Shown here piece by piece: positions 1 through 11,569 of a stretch of DNA of 64,000 bases. A program made the translations under genes and the position numbers. This DNA is from Oegoconia quadripuncta (Eukaryota > Arthropoda > Insecta > Lepidoptera > Autostichidae). Under the pieces are notes generated by a model, which saw only the letters and a list, made by a program, of their open reading frames with translations, did not search any database and had not been told where the DNA came from. The stretch lies in NCBI GenBank assembly GCA_949316235.1, contig OX438760.1:746501-810500 (forward strand). Direction: 5' to 3'. Position 1 is the first letter of the stretch. Every line of letters starts with the position of its first letter.

Positions 1-1
1 G

Positions 2-2047
2 TTGGTAAGCCTTCATGGCTTTTGTGACGCCTCCGAACGTGGCTTCGGCGCGGTGGTGTTCGTGCGCACTGTTAGCGCAGCAGGAGCTGTAGCTGTGCAC
101 TTGGTTTTGGCGAAGAGCAAGGTCGCTCCCCTTCGGACTCGACTCACGATTCCTAAGTTGGAACTAAGTGGAGCTGCTCTTCTTACGCGCCTGTTGAACC
201 ACTTGTCCGCCACCCTAGGTAAATCGGTGGACATTACTGATATTTACGCCTGGACTGACAGCCAGATTGTTCTTTGTTGGCTGAAAGCTTCGGTCCACGC
301 TTTGGAAATCTTCGTGGCCAACCGAGTGTCTCAAATTCAGAACTCGAAAGCGAAGTTGATTTGGCGCCACATACCCGGGGAATTGAACCCCGCAGATTGC
401 GTATCTCGCGGTTGTAGGGCTCCGGATCTCATCGATCATCCCTTGTGGTGGGGACCGGAATGGTTGACGTTGCCAGAATCGGATTGGCCCCACACCCCTC
501 GTTGCTCCACGGATCCATTGCCCGGATTGCGAGCATTTGCCCTCGAGCAGGAGCCTTGTTTGGATACCGAGATCTTATTGAATCGGTATAGCTCTCTTGA
601 TAAGCTGCTTGGAGTAACAGCTTGGATTAATCGCTTTGCTCACAATTGTCGTCGCCCACGCGAGAAACGTATTTCGCCTGTCTTGGAACCACAGGAGCGT
701 CAGGACGCCCTGCTGTTTTGGGTTCGAGCCACTCAGGCCAAAGAGTTTGAACCGGAGTTAAAGACTTTACGCTATGGTAACACCAAATTGAAGGGGGCTG
801 TGGCTCGTCTGAATCCCTTTATTGATAACTCCGGCCTCCTCCGAGTGGGAGGTAGGCTTCGAAATGCAAACTTGATATATGGTGCTAGGCACCCTTTGTT
901 GTTGCCCAAGAGAGGGCACTTGGTGAAATTGTTGGTGACCGACCGTCACACCAAGAACTCTCACGCTGGCTGTAATACTTTGCTAGCTATTTTGCAGCGT
1001 GAATTTTGGATATTGTCAGCTAGACGGACAATCCGTGACACCATTTTCCGGTGTATGTCTTGTTATCGGCTAAAAGCCGCCACCATGCAGCCCCAAATGG
1101 GTGACTTGCCTGCAGACCGTGTCACGGAAAGTAGGCCCTTTGCCGGAGTAGGTACTGATTTTGCAGGCCCGTTTACAGTCAAGGCATCGCGCCTTCGGAA
1201 CGCGAAGGTATATAAGGCGTACTTGTGTGTCTTTGTCTGTCTGTCCACCAAGGCTGTCCATTTTGAAGTGGTCTCCGAATTGTCGACGGAGGCATTTGTA
1301 GCTGCCCTTAGCAGATTTGTATCCCGCAGGGGACTGCCATCCTTGATCCGTTCTGATTGCGGCACTAATTATAAGGGTGCAGAACGGCACCTGAAAGAAG
1401 TTGTAAAATTTTTAGTTGACAACCAGGTAGACATTGGAACAACTCTCTCCCGCCGTGGGATAACCTGGAAGTTTAGTCCGCCAGTTTGTCCTCACTGGGG
1501 AGGGATATTTGAGGCTTGTGTTAAGGTAGCTAAGACCCATTTGCGTCGCGTAATTGGTGAGACCGTTCTTACCTTTGAAGAACTTGATACTGTTTTTTGT
1601 AAAATTGAGGCCGTCCTCAACTCGCGTCCGTTGTGCCCGCTCTCATCTGATGCGAATGATCTGGAGGCCTTAACTCCAGGTCACTTCCTTATTGGTCAGC
1701 CCCTCAACGCTCTGCCGGAATATCCGTTTGAGGAAGTAAGATCTCGCCGTTTGTCGCGTTACCAGCTGTTACAACAGTTGTCCCAGAGATTTTGGACACG
1801 CTGGTCGGTAGAGTATTTGCATATCTTACAACAGCGCGTTAAGTGGACTGACAAGACCAATCCACCCAGTGTTGGTGACCTCGTTTTGATAAAAGATGCT
1901 AATTCGCCGCCATTGTTCTGGCGTCGGGGGCGCATCGTCAATTTAGTATTCGGTGCTGATGGCATCCCTCGTTTTGCTGAGGTACTGGTTGGGGATTCGG
2001 TCTTGAAACGAGCGGTCGCCTCTCTCTCTCGCCTACCCGTGGATTAG
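2..2047 (+). CDS. BEL/Pao retrotransposon Pol, C-terminal part (RNase H, integrase, DUF5641-like), 5' end outside window
   Basis: The open frame runs 681 codons to a TAG and is already open at the window edge, so protease and reverse transcriptase lie upstream. Residues 1-140 read as RNase H with acidic positions in CDAS (about 9), KLEL (about 54) and TDSQ (about 86). Residues 316-354 form an H2C2 zinc-binding region (two His, then CMSC). The integrase core has D in GTDFAG (about 386), D in RSDCGTNY (about 452) and E in FEACVKVAK (about 504), so the catalytic triad is present. From about 555 to the end the PGHFLIGQPL...VGDLVLIKD region matches the domain that follows integrase in BEL/Pao elements. 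The protein would cut and join retrotransposon cDNA into the host genome. The frame has no stop or frameshift, so this copy is young or recently active. Gypsy is less likely because of the PGHFLIG domain. Confidence 0.9.
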   Translation: MVSLHGFCDASERGFGAVVFVRTVSAAGAVAVHLVLAKSKVAPLRTRLTIPKLELSGAALLTRLLNHLSATLGKSVDITDIYAWTDSQIVLCWLKASVHALEIFVANRVSQIQNSKAKLIWRHIPGELNPADCVSRGCRAPDLIDHPLWWGPEWLTLPESDWPHTPRCSTDPLPGLRAFALEQEPCLDTEILLNRYSSLDKLLGVTAWINRFAHNCRRPREKRISPVLEPQERQDALLFWVRATQAKEFEPELKTLRYGNTKLKGAVARLNPFIDNSGLLRVGGRLRNANLIYGARHPLLLPKRGHLVKLLVTDRHTKNSHAGCNTLLAILQREFWILSARRTIRDTIFRCMSCYRLKAATMQPQMGDLPADRVTESRPFAGVGTDFAGPFTVKASRLRNAKVYKAYLCVFVCLSTKAVHFEVVSELSTEAFVAALSRFVSRRGLPSLIRSDCGTNYKGAERHLKEVVKFLVDNQVDIGTTLSRRGITWKFSPPVCPHWGGIFEACVKVAKTHLRRVIGETVLTFEELDTVFCKIEAVLNSRPLCPLSSDANDLEALTPGHFLIGQPLNALPEYPFEEVRSRRLSRYQLLQQLSQRFWTRWSVEYLHILQQRVKWTDKTNPPSVGDLVLIKDANSPPLFWRRGRIVNLVFGADGIPRFAEVLVGDSVLKRAVASLSRLPVD

Positions 2048-2070
2048 CGTACAGACACGTGTCTGTCCGG

Positions 2071-2796
2071 GGCAGGGGGATGTTTAGTTTCGTATTAGTT
2101 TGTTTGAACGAATGGAGAGGCGATGCGGGGACGCGGGGTGAGGTACCGCCGGCCTCACGGGCGGACGGGCTCCCGCACTCGACCAGTTCCTCGCCGCCGG
2201 GAGACCGTACGCACGCCTCCGTGCCGCTAGTTGCGCCCGCGCACCAACACGTAGTTGGAAGCGAATTGTTACGCGGAGTGCCTTAGTTTGGATAATAATT
2301 ATTGTTACAAGTTGATTTATACCAGTGTAGTACGCGGTGAATTGTTATTCTGTGCCGTGAACGGATGTTTGTTGGCGTGTGCTTGCCACGCGGCATTGGA
2401 ATGCGCAGGAACGCCATATTGGAGCTTGGCGGACCGACACAGGTTAATTTGTAAGGGGCCCCTTTAATACTACTAACTTGTCAGGTCGCATCTCGAAGCC
2501 GCCGCTGCATGGATTCACGCCGGTGAGTGGACTTTAACTGTATGAACCTTATTGTATGTTAGGGGATGTGGACTCCCCTTCCTGTCGGCGCTCCATTAGT
2601 GTTGTGTGAATTGTATTTGTTTAGCCCGGCGTAGCGCCGGCCTGTTCGCCCTCTCGTAGTGATTTCACTATTTGAAAGTCGCGTCGGTAACGCCGCGGAA
2701 CGTGACTCAGTGGTAACTTGAACCGTTGACTAACGACGGTTTCACTGCGGGCGCGCGCGCGAACTGCCAACCCAGCGTGGTTGGCAACAGGCGTTC
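2071..2796 (+). repeat. Putative polypurine tract and start of the 3' LTR of the BEL/Pao element
   Basis: Some 20 bp after the Pol stop there is a purine-rich run (ggcaggggga, 2071-2080) followed at 2081 by TGTTTAG, the expected order of polypurine tract and LTR start. The stretch is GC-rich compared with its surroundings and has no coding potential. The 5' LTR is outside the window, so the LTR end cannot be set by comparison. A MITE begins at about 2797 and may interrupt the LTR. Confidence 0.45.
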
Positions 2797-2993
2797 CTGT
2801 GTGCGAAGTGCGAGTTTTGTCTCGTTTTTAACTTTACCATCGCGTTCGCGTTTACGCAAAAAGTATCAATGAAAAAAATAGTTTTGCAAACTATCCGCTA
2901 GAGGCGCTGCACATTTTTTCATACAAATCATCACGTAAACGTGAACGCGGTAGTAAAGTTAAGTCGAAACAAAACTCACACTCCGCCCTCTGT
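2797..2993 (+). mobile_element. MITE family B, copy 1 (long imperfect terminal inverted repeats)
   Basis: The left arm (tgtgcgaagtgcgag, ttttgtctcg, ... cgcgttcgcg) is an imperfect inverted copy of the right arm (...cggtagtaaag, cgaaacaaaactcacac). The centre holds tagaggcgctgcac. Near-identical copies occur at 12128, 24914 and 61620. It has no ORF and is non-autonomous. It lies in or beside the BEL LTR. Confidence 0.75.
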
Positions 2994-3417
2994 TTGATTT
3001 ACTGTGCTGAATTAATTCTGTCAACTAAATGAAGTATGAGGGAGGCGGGGTAACGCATTCCGATTGGCTCTACTAAGGCTGTCATTTACGTGAGCCAATC
3101 AGAATCCAATGGGCTGATAGGACTGAAATCTGTTCTATTATCCTAATGTGTTGATAGATGCCCCTCATCTGTTATTAGAAGTCAATCGTAGCGTGAGACC
3201 ATGCGCTCGGTTAACTTTAGATGCATATGTGTGCGTAAATTCGTGTGAAACCGACAAGGTTTGTGACTTCACTGATATTATACAGCGTACTCCATCTTTC
3301 TCTTTTTCTTTGTCTGAGCTTAACGCTCATAATTTCTGTTAGCGATTGACGAACCATTTTTAACCGACTTGAGATTCTCAATTCGTTAGGTATATATTTT
3401 TCTATGTAAATATATGT
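2994..3417. other. Unassigned stretch after MITE B
   Basis: No convincing ORF or repeat was recognised. It could be the remainder of the BEL/Pao LTR if MITE B inserted inside that LTR. Confidence 0.3.
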
Positions 3418-3900
3418 CGGGGAAACTCAGGCGTTGCTAGCGACCGGGACTTCGCAAGCAGTCTCTTGGTATTAAGTGACTCGGGCAATTACGATATTAT
3501 GTCAAGATACTAAAGGCGAATAGGATGTCAGAATGACACTAGGAATTTAATAGAACAAGGTTATGGTCTGACACTGATGGAACACTGGCCCGATCACCTC
3601 AATTCCTTCAGGAGGCAACCACACACAAGTCATAAAATTCAATTATGATCATGGTACCTGAGATGCTTACCGGTGAAGGGTAAACAGTTGCATGCCCCTC
3701 ATACCATCCAACTTGATCCTCGCATGCAATCTGTGAGATTCATCCTATATAGTCTACAATCTCTCCTGCTCAAATTCCATGACCAACTTCTATTAAGCAA
3801 CGACTCACTGGATTTTTCCAAGCGTCGGTGATAATATCTAATCAGAGTCACTCACAGTCGTTGATGAGTTAAGTGGTGGTCCGTCTCCTTTAAACCGTCC
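3418..3900. repeat. Unclassified dispersed repeat X, copy 1
   Basis: About 480 bp align by eye, with substitutions and small indels, to 20643-21085. Shared blocks include gcgaccgggac, tctcttggtat, tcaattatgatcatg, taccggtgaa and caatctgtgagattca. No ORF, terminal repeat or poly(A) tail is obvious. It could be LTR or LINE untranslated sequence. Confidence 0.6.
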
Positions 3901-4090
3901 CTTAAACCTAAAAACATAATTACTCCGATGTCGGGTGATTATTTCACTGGAAAGAAGATGCTCTCTAAGGTGGTGCTATTCAAATTCATAAATATACAAG
4001 ACACCTACATGCCTATTGGAAGACAGAAATTCTTTGCCGAGTGTGTTTACATTGCCGTTACAAATCTTGAATTATATATATATATATATA

Positions 4091-4317
4091 TGTTTGGTGT
4101 AGTGGTTAGAAATTCTGCTGCTATACCAAAAGGTCGCGTTATATGTTTGTATGATGAATACAGACATGTGTACCCGAGTTATGGATGTTTTTCAATTATG
4201 TGTATTTATTTACAAAAAAAAGTATATGTGTAGTTTATCAACCATCTGGTATCTACAATACAAGCCTAGTTGCTTAGTGTGGAACTAGATGGCGCTATGT
4301 GTATATGCAAAGATATT
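4091..4317 (+). mobile_element. tRNA-derived SINE family 2b, copy lacking the B box
   Basis: The A-box region (ttggtgtagtggttag) is intact and the body (gatgaatacagac, catctggtat, actagatggcgct) matches the copy at 13548. Where other copies have a B box (ggttcgaatccc), this one jumps from ggtcgcg to ttatatg. Confidence 0.75.
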
Positions 4318-5399
4318 AGAAACAAAATATAAAAAGTGAACCGCCAACTTAAAAATACAGGAACTTTAAGATTATAGGAAGTTACACCAGAAAAATTATG
4401 TATTTTTACTGGAATATGGAGGATGGATCCAACTAAATTAAAGTGACAGAACTAAAGCATCATGTCGTCCGTCTCGTGTTCTAACATTTCGAAAAGGATA
4501 AAGACTAATTTAAGTTAAGTGCGTGTTCACAATTGTGTAATTTATTCGGTTTCAAAGCTATGAACACTAGATCATGGGTGTATGTAGAGACTAGAGACTG
4601 ACATCTGCATTGGTCTAGTGTAAACTGTAATCATATGGCATTACGCTTGTATATTCATCGGCATGTGACGTCAGAGCCGCCCACGTGCTCGCCAGACGCT
4701 ATGATACGTTGTTATCCATTTGCGGCCACTAAATCAGCAAGCGGATGGCAGAAATAAAAGTTGCAAATCAAATTATTCGCAAAGCAGAATATTGCTAATT
4801 TTGATAAAGAAGAAAAACTTTTGCATAACCATGAAATCGTCAACGGCTTCGATCCCTAATACATACAATTAACTATGCCGTCGGTTGCTCGATTTGGTTG
4901 TATAAGCTTCATTATACAAAAGGAAATTATATGTTAATAAATATATATGATTAAATAATAAAAAGGTAAAACACATGAATACAATCATTGTTATTTAGAT
5001 GTTATTAATATATCTGACTTAAATATAAAATGATAAAATAGGTCAAATAATATCCCGACAAAACATATAGTCAAATATAAAATAGATAGGTACAGTGTTT
5101 TTGCAAATAAAAGGACGTACAGTGCTCTGTAATTTGAAGCCTAGGCTTTAGGATTAGTACTCCTGGTTTCAACGTAAGAGTGGTCACATGGGTGATAGGC
5201 GATATTGCTGCAAAAAATAACCATTGTATATCAAAAAAAACTATAGCGTTGTCGCTATATTATTGCCGCATAACTTCCAAAAAAGAGGCGGTTTTCAATT
5301 TTGCTGTATTTTTCCATGTATATTTAACAATATCTCCGACATTTATGAACCGATTCCAATAATTCTTATTTTGTATGACAGAGTATTCTGCCAGGGTGG
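4318..5399. other. AT-rich stretch, nothing recognised
   Basis: Only short chance ORFs; no domain, repeat boundary or RNA gene was seen. Confidence 0.4.
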
Positions 5400-5404
5400 T
5401 TGCC

Positions 5405-5650
5405 TATGAATTTGGTGAAGATCTGATGATGCAGGAAAAAAAATCGGGACATAGTGAATGAAATCTTACTGATGTTGATTGTGTTGCCAATTATTGGCGG
5501 TTTAATTATATATTGATCTTCTTTGAAAATCGGTGGTTACATATATATTTGGTAAAGATCTGATGATGTAGGATCGAGAACGAAACTTTATTGAAGTCGA
5601 TTTGCATTGCCAATTTTAGACAGTTCAATTACATAGGTACTGTTCTTGTC
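5405..5650. repeat. Two imperfect tandem copies of a LINE-like remnant
   Basis: A motif with aagatctgatgatg, then aaacttta/aaatctta, ttgatt and ttgccaatt occurs at 5405 and again about 145 bp later. Decayed relatives lie at about 15410 and 7915. No ORF survives. Confidence 0.35.
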
Positions 5651-6177
5651 AGAAAATCGCCCGTGTGACAAGTCTCCAACTGCTACCTCTATGGCCCTAC
5701 ACGACATCCATATTACCAGTGACGCGTGCCTACGTGGCGAACGATGTAATATAAGATTTATTTAGCGGTGCCAAGGCCCTTTCGCCTGCTTTTTATTGGT
5801 ACCGTTGCTAATGGTGGGCCGTTAAGCCGGCGTGCAAATAGAACAACGTATTTGGGACTCGGCCAACCTCACCTGTGTTCTCCAAAACTGACATTTTATA
5901 ACTTAATAACAAATGTTTTGATGAAGCTGTGTTGTGGGCATTGCTCTTTAAAATTGTTAGTTTATTTTTAACCGTCAGCGTAGATATGTTTATAAGTTTG
6001 AAGGTTATGTCTGTCTGTGGTACGGGTATCATTGTAGCTCCAAATAGCAGAACGATTATTTGTTTTTGAAAGCTGGTATTTGCGAATTAACCATCGTGAT
6101 AGTTTATACATTATGTATTTTCTTAGCTTAGTAATATTTTATACTAACTTTATCTGATTGTGGAGAAAATAAATGGT
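5651..6177. other. Unassigned stretch
   Basis: No supportable gene; short chance ORFs only. Confidence 0.35.
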
Positions 6178-6475
6178 CGTTTATACAAATTTTCGACTCC
6201 AAATTTTTCGAAATGAATAAACCGATTCTAATGAAAACACGCATAAAGCACATACATAAAAAAAATTAGTAGAGAAAATTTTCGAAAAATGGTTTTGAAA
6301 CAAAATTGGAGCAATTTTTAGTTTTCCATAGTAACAGAAAAAATGCAATAATTTAAATTCGATATTTTGAAAATGTTTACTTTTTAGACCTATTTATTCT
6401 GCTTATGCTTATAAAGTTTCATTGCAATCGGACTATTCATTTCGAAAAATTTGGATTTCATAGAAAGGATAAACG
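6178..6475. mobile_element. Non-autonomous element with about 75-bp imperfect inverted repeats
   Basis: The left arm carries aaatttttcgaaatgaat (about 6204) and the right arm its reverse complement (about 6440). The similarity continues outward to cgtttat at the left and ataaacg at the right. The centre is AT-rich and non-coding. The target duplication is not clear. Confidence 0.5.
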
Positions 6476-6789
6476 CTCTTAAGTATTAAAAAATTTGTTT
6501 AATTTTTACTGTTCATCGGCTCCGAATACACTTTCCTTGCTTTCGGAGTCGAAACCTTAGATCCTTGGGGGCCGGGAACTCTTCAATTTTTCTTTAATAC
6601 TTTCAAATATTTTAACATGTATCTGGTGATCCGAGAGCTCTTTCCTCGCTCAGGGCTTAAATATCTGCATCCAGCGAGGAAACGCTGCCAGCACACTATT
6701 GTTTACATTGGACAACGGAGGCGGTTAAAACAATTTAAATAAAAAAATATATATATTGCGGATTTTAAAAACTTTAGTCAGTATCCATT

Positions 6790-7222
6790 ATCCAGTAATG
6801 GTTGCGGGTTCGAATTCCGCGAGGGGTAAATGTATAATTATGATGAATATGTTATACAGGGTGTCCCTGGAAGTATGGATCAAATCGAACAGGGGCATGG
6901 GGAAGGTCATTCCCAAACTTTTTAACCCTATGAATGTCAGTGCCATTTTTGACGGTTCAAAAGTTATGATGAATTTTTTACATTTTCATATTATCGAATA
7001 GTGCTTATACAAAAGAATTTTTTAAAAGAAAACTAGCAAAGCTATCAGCTTAATTTTTTAATTAAAAATAATTAATTAATTTTTTTTTCTTATTTTTTTT
7101 TTTTTTTTTTTTTTAATTTTTTTTTTTCAGCTTAAGTTTGGGAATGACCTTCCCCATGCCCCTGTTCGATTTGATCCATACTTCCAGGGACACCCTGTAT
7201 AAATACGTATCCGTTAAGTAGT
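6790..7222 (+). mobile_element. SINE family 2 remnant split by a MITE
   Basis: The B-box region gcgggttcgaattccgc and the start of the SINE body (taaatgta...gatgaata) lie just left of 6853. The body resumes at 7202 (aatacgtatccgtta). The 345 bp between are MITE a. Confidence 0.6.
6855..7199. mobile_element. MITE a, TACAGGGTGTCCC type, near-perfect hairpin with TA duplication
   Basis: The first ~75 bp (tacagggtgtccctgg ... cattcccaaactt) are repeated in inverse at the right end (...ggacaccctgta). TA flanks both sides (6853-6854 and 7200-7201), as for Tc1/mariner-type insertion. The interior is T-rich and non-coding. The arms are still nearly identical, suggesting a young insertion. Confidence 0.85.
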
Positions 7223-7223
7223 A

Positions 7224-7440
7224 TGACGACCTGTTTTGTGTAGTGGTTAGCAACTCAGACCACTATACCAAAAGGTTGCGGGTACGAATTATGGATGTTT
7301 TCATTTATAATAAGTATTTATTTACAAAAAAAAATGTATTTATGTATTATATCAATCATCTGGTATGCACAACTCAAGCCTACAGTTGCTTACTGTGGAA
7401 CTAGATGGCGCTGTGTTTATGCCTAAGGATATTTATTTAT
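7224..7440 (+). mobile_element. SINE family 2b copy
   Basis: tRNA-like head (gtgtagtggttag), weakened B box (gcgggtacgaatt) and the family tail (catctggta, aactagatggcgctgtg). The body between B box and cgaatt/atggatg is shortened. Confidence 0.7.
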
Positions 7441-7442
7441 TT

Positions 7443-7505
7443 ATTATAGTACAAACTTTGTTTTGGGACTAGATGATTGGTGTGTCTGAAATATTTATTT
7501 ATTAT
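7443..7505 (+). mobile_element. SINE family 2, 3' remnant
   Basis: The segment with ggactagatgattggtg and gaaatatttatttatt matches the 3' end of family 2 copies at 60268 and 11037. Confidence 0.55.
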
Positions 7506-8084
7506 TCTTACGTGAAACGGAACACGCATTATTTCCTATAACCACTAAGTGCAAACTCAACCCGATTGGACAACCACTAGACTTTTACGAGAAGGGTCAC
7601 CGTTTGATCTCGACCGCCCATTATGTGGAATTGAACCGGACCATTTTAACTTTTATTAGTTTAATGGCAACCCCAACATTATAAGAGTTACTTTGATTTT
7701 CCTACTCACTTGATTTTGTTTCTGATAGCTACATAAAGTTTTCCAAGTATATTTTTTTAAAAGCTTTTATTTAGTGTGCAATATTCGTATGTAAGTAATT
7801 TCTCCGTTTCAAAATTTGCCAACTATTTTTCAACCACTTGCTGGTATCTGATTGATCCGAAATTTTATATATTTATGTAAGTTCGGTGACAATGCAATAC
7901 TATGGTGATATCGAGCTGATCTGATGATGGAGCCTAGATGTAGGGACTGGAACTCCCCGATGGTATTTTTTTGTGTTTTTTTTTATGCACAACGGATTGG
8001 TGCTTTGTCCAGCTGTGGATATCTTTCGGCTGATATGATGATGATGATGTCATACTCGACCAATAGCTGACCCACCTTCACACC
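7506..8084. other. Unassigned stretch
   Basis: No supportable gene; around 7915 there is a weak relative of the gatctgatgatg repeat at 5405. Confidence 0.35.
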
Positions 8085-8375
8085 CTCCCACTGCAACTCC
8101 TGTTAGCAGCTGAACGTCGCCTGCTGAAAGTAAGCGTCCCGAGAGGAGGCTTTACGCTATGCCCCAAATTTATTTAAGAAAGAAGAAAAAGGGGATTAAA
8201 GAAGGAAAATAATATGTTTCCTCCTCCACAAATGGGAGTGTAGCCAAAGGAATGCATAAAAAAGCCTCGTACGAGGTTAAAATTAAATGGGAAAAGCCCG
8301 AGTGAGGCTCAGTCGCTAATGGAAACAGAATAAACAGAATACACCACGGACGGCGTCTAAGGCCGCAGTGAGTTA
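8085..8375 (+). repeat. Dispersed repeat Y (LINE-like), copy 1
   Basis: The segment with cctcccactgcaactcctgt and later acaccacggacgg recurs at 54007 (+), 61150 (+) and 62230 (-), and more weakly at 22100 (-). It is probably part of a LINE. No intact frame is present. Confidence 0.55.
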
Positions 8376-8393
8376 TTGGTCAGTAGCTAATCA

Positions 8394-8990
8394 ATTCAAT
8401 TCAATTCAATTCAATTCAATTCAATTTATTGCATTTATGTTGTACATAGTATGATCTTAAAATATTTTTAGGTATCAAACATAAACCCTGCTAGGGCACA
8501 ACAATTAAATTTATAATGCATGCACATAAACATACGGATTACTTAATTTATTAAAAGTACAAAACAATATAACACTTAAATGTCTTCAATAATTATATCT
8601 ATCTTTACATTCATATTTATAAATTTATATATATATATATATATATAGTATATTATATTATGTATTATTTATTTATTATTTATTCATTTATATTTCTTTA
8701 TCGTCTAGGAACTCTTGCAGCGAGTAATAGCATTTATTTATTAGGTATTTTTGGAGCAACGATTTAAATTTGTAGGGGTTTTCTTCGTTTTTAACGTGTG
8801 GAGGGATTTTGTTGAAAATTTTTACGGACATTGCGAAAGGGCCAGAGTGAACTATTTTTAGAGAAGAGAAATAATCTACTTAATGTAGTAATAGGAGTGG
8901 CATAGTATATTGTAAACTGTATTCTACCAATAATAAGGTTTAAACTTTTATGACCTTCTCCCCAAAAATATGCCGCGCCCCATAAATGTT
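8394..8990 (-). pseudogene. LINE 3' end: RT C-terminus, 3' UTR and pentanucleotide tail
   Basis: On the minus strand, conceptual translation around 8700-8900 gives a LINE C-terminal signature: FNKIPPHV, then a basic stretch, then CYYSLQEFLDDK. The same signature is seen at 40183, 40989, 45190 and 55389. The element ends in a (GAATT)n tail, seen on + as seven caatt units from 8394. A (TA)n tract lies at 8624-8647. There is no RT core, so the copy is 5'-truncated and dead. Confidence 0.65.
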
Positions 8991-9080
8991 AACTTCTTAT
9001 TAAGTCAAGTTCACTCTCGTCTTGTACTAGCTAAATTTATAAAAGTTAACAACGTTATATTATAATTTATCTATCATTTT

Positions 9081-9465
9081 TTTTTTTTTTATATATGAGA
9101 GGGCGGCAAACGAGCATGCGGGTCACCTGATGGAAAGCAATCACCGCCGCCCATGGGCACCCGCAACACCAAAAGCGTCACAGATGCGTTGCCGGCCTTT
9201 GAGGAAGGTGTCCACCCCAGAATAAGTAGGGCAGCCTGAGCGATGAGGGATTCTCCAGCAGTGCTGGTACCCTCCTGGGGTACTAACTCTTTAAATACCG
9301 CTACCATTCTGGAGAGAGACTGGAAGGTGGGCCTCCGGCGCTCTCGCTCACCGGACGAAGCGCAGTGGCAAAATGCCACTACTCAGACGTCGGTCTTCTG
9401 CGAGAGGATGGTACTTCCCCGGTCGAGCCGGCCCATTCATGCTGCAAGCTAATAGCTTACAGTGT
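9081..9465 (-). pseudogene. LINE 3' end, family with gagagggcggcaaacgagc tail
   Basis: On the minus strand the order is broken RT C-terminal codons (aaaggccggcaacgcatctg), then gtgcccatgggcggcggtga, then tcaggtgacccgcatgctcg and a poly(A) end (poly T on + at 9080). Matching ends occur at 53271 (+), 59600 (+) and 61806 (-). This copy keeps more upstream sequence than those. Confidence 0.65.
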
Positions 9466-9859
9466 GGCTCTACCATCTATCATGTCTAATTCTTTGAGTT
9501 TATCGTCTATTATCTTAATTTTGTGCTGAGCTGGTGGTTACATGTGTTGTTCTGTTTGTCCTTTCTCCAGCTACACAAACTAGAGAAGCTTAACTTACCG
9601 CACAATCGTCAACTTTAGCATTGTTAACTTCAACCCTGACATTGGCAGAATCATCGTGCACAACTATGCAGCCATAACACTAAATTGGAATTGGAAGGTT
9701 TAAACTGTCACTCAGCCAATAATATATGGTCAACTATCAAATACGATCAACTATTAAAACTATCTAATTCAGCGATTGTAGGGCTTAACTGTCAAAATCG
9801 ATTAGTAGTAGGATTTCAACTGTCAAATTCGACAACTTACTCTCGCAGTTCAATACTAT
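9466..9859. other. Unassigned stretch
   Basis: AT-rich, several loose repeats of aactgtcaa/caactatcaaa, no gene recognised. Confidence 0.3.
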
Positions 9860-10462
9860 CATCATCAGCCCGTAAACATCCCACTGCAGGGATATAGTCC
9901 TTACCTCGTATTAGGAGTATGGGCCATAGTCCACCACGCTAGGCCAATGCGGGTTGGGGACTTCACATGCCTTTGAATTTTTATTTCTCAGGCATGCAGG
10001 TTTCCTCACTATGATTTCCTACACCGTTTAAGAGCATAAATGCACATAAGTAATTTAATTAAATCAAATTTAAATCGCAGACACTGAGTTGTATTATTAT
10101 TCAAAATTTGGTTTATCTAAAAAGAAAGGGACTCTTATTAATTGTTATTATCAGATAAACAGATAGTATATGTAGAGATAATATAAACATGTAACTATTT
10201 GTAACTTTTTCATAAATAATTTTGTTATGCAAAGCAACCGGTTGTGTGCAAGTGCCATGATATATAATCATCACTAATTAGTGGAAACTGTTTTGGCTTA
10301 TGTGTTGTATTTTTGTTACAAACATATTGTATCAGTGTTAGCTGTTTGTTTCCCAGAAGTAAATAAAATAAAATACTCATTGGTATATGGCCTGCCTGGG
10401 AATCGAACCCGAACCTCTTAAATTGGGAGACCGCATCTTAAACGCTGAGCCACCGACGCTCA
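9860..10462 (-). mobile_element. tRNA-derived SINE family 3, split copy
   Basis: The 3' body (gggccatagtccaccac, ggcatgcaggtttcctcac) lies at 9860-10075. The tRNA-like head with B box (gggaatcgaaccc on +) and A box (ctgagccaccgacgct on +) lies at 10375-10462. In the copy at 13822 these parts are adjacent, so about 300 bp at 10076-10374 appear inserted. The nature of that insert is unknown. Confidence 0.6.
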
Positions 10463-10533
10463 AGACCATACATGCAAGTATTTGTCAAAATTATGACAGA
10501 CATTTGCAGTAGTTGCAGCAATTCCAATCTAAT

Positions 10534-10775
10534 CTAACTAATATTATAAATGCAAAAGTTTGGATGTTTGTTTGCTTGTTTGTTTGCTTGTTTGGTGCTC
10601 AATCACTGCGAAACGGATGAACGGATTCGGATGAAATTTGGTATACATGTAGAACATACCCTGGATTAATACATAGGATACTTTTTATCCCGATAAAGTG
10701 AGTAGTTACCGCGGAATAAACAAATTTCCGCGATAGTTATTTAACGCAGGCGAAGCCGCGGGCGGGAAGCTAGTA
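10534..10775 (+). mobile_element. Helitron-like non-autonomous element, full-length copy
   Basis: Starts tctaactaatattataaatg, has gaaacggatgaacggattcgg and cccgataaagtgagtag, and ends gccgcgggcgggaagctagt. The TC start and CTAGT end fit Helitron termini, and the sequence resembles the widespread lepidopteran family of this kind. Relatives are at 11883, 25600, 27843, 37942 and 49757. Confidence 0.7.
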
Positions 10776-11036
10776 ATACAATAAAATTAATAATAATGCA
10801 ATACTTTAAATAAATAAAATTAAAGTAATGGTGAAGGTGGCATAAGTGGTGGTCAAGTGGTGGTGGTCAAGTCAACAAGTGGTTGCATCTATACCATAGC
10901 AACGCAATGAATATGGAATTTCAAATATAATCGGATCCGGTTGATATGATTTATATGATTTACATGACATATAATAACGCTATGTAAAAGAAATATGGTC
11001 TGTCCCGCCATAAATCTAAACGAAAATAAATAAATA

Positions 11037-11272
11037 ATAAATAAATATTTCGGACACTTACACCAATCATCTAGTCCCAAACTAAGCAAAGCTTGTGCTA
11101 TGGATACTAGATAACGGATAAATATACATAAATATTTATATAAACATCCAAGACTCGGGAATAAATGTTCGTATTCATCATACAAACATTTACCCCTCGC
11201 GGGATTCGAACCCGCAACCGTTGGTTTCGCTGATAGGGTGACTATCCACTACACCAATCGGTCGTCAAAATA
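11037..11272 (-). mobile_element. SINE family 2, near full-length copy
   Basis: On the minus strand: A-box region attggtgtagtggatag, B box gcgggttcgaatcccgcg, then taaatgtttgtatgatgaat and the tail ggactagatgattggtgtaag. This is a reference copy for the family. Confidence 0.85.
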
Positions 11273-11569
11273 TGAATATACTTCGAATTTTGTTGTAAAT
11301 AATTTTATGTTTTCAGTTGGAATGAATTGATGTGGCAATTATTATTTTAAACGAGTATCATTATGATCCATACAGTTACTATATACACCACCGTACAACA
11401 TGATCTTTATAGAATACACACTTATGGTTGTTATTGAAAATTTTTTGCACTAGTACCCTACCCTCGCTTTCTCTCGCAGGGCACTAGCTTAAAATCAGTG
11501 TCTTACCGCTATAGGTGAGGAACCACACTGAGCGATGGCCCGTTTGTGGTACAGATACACATACAACTC

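Noticed and set aside
1063..1390. Minus-strand ORFs of about 100 codons
   Set aside because: Antisense shadows of the BEL/Pao integrase frame.
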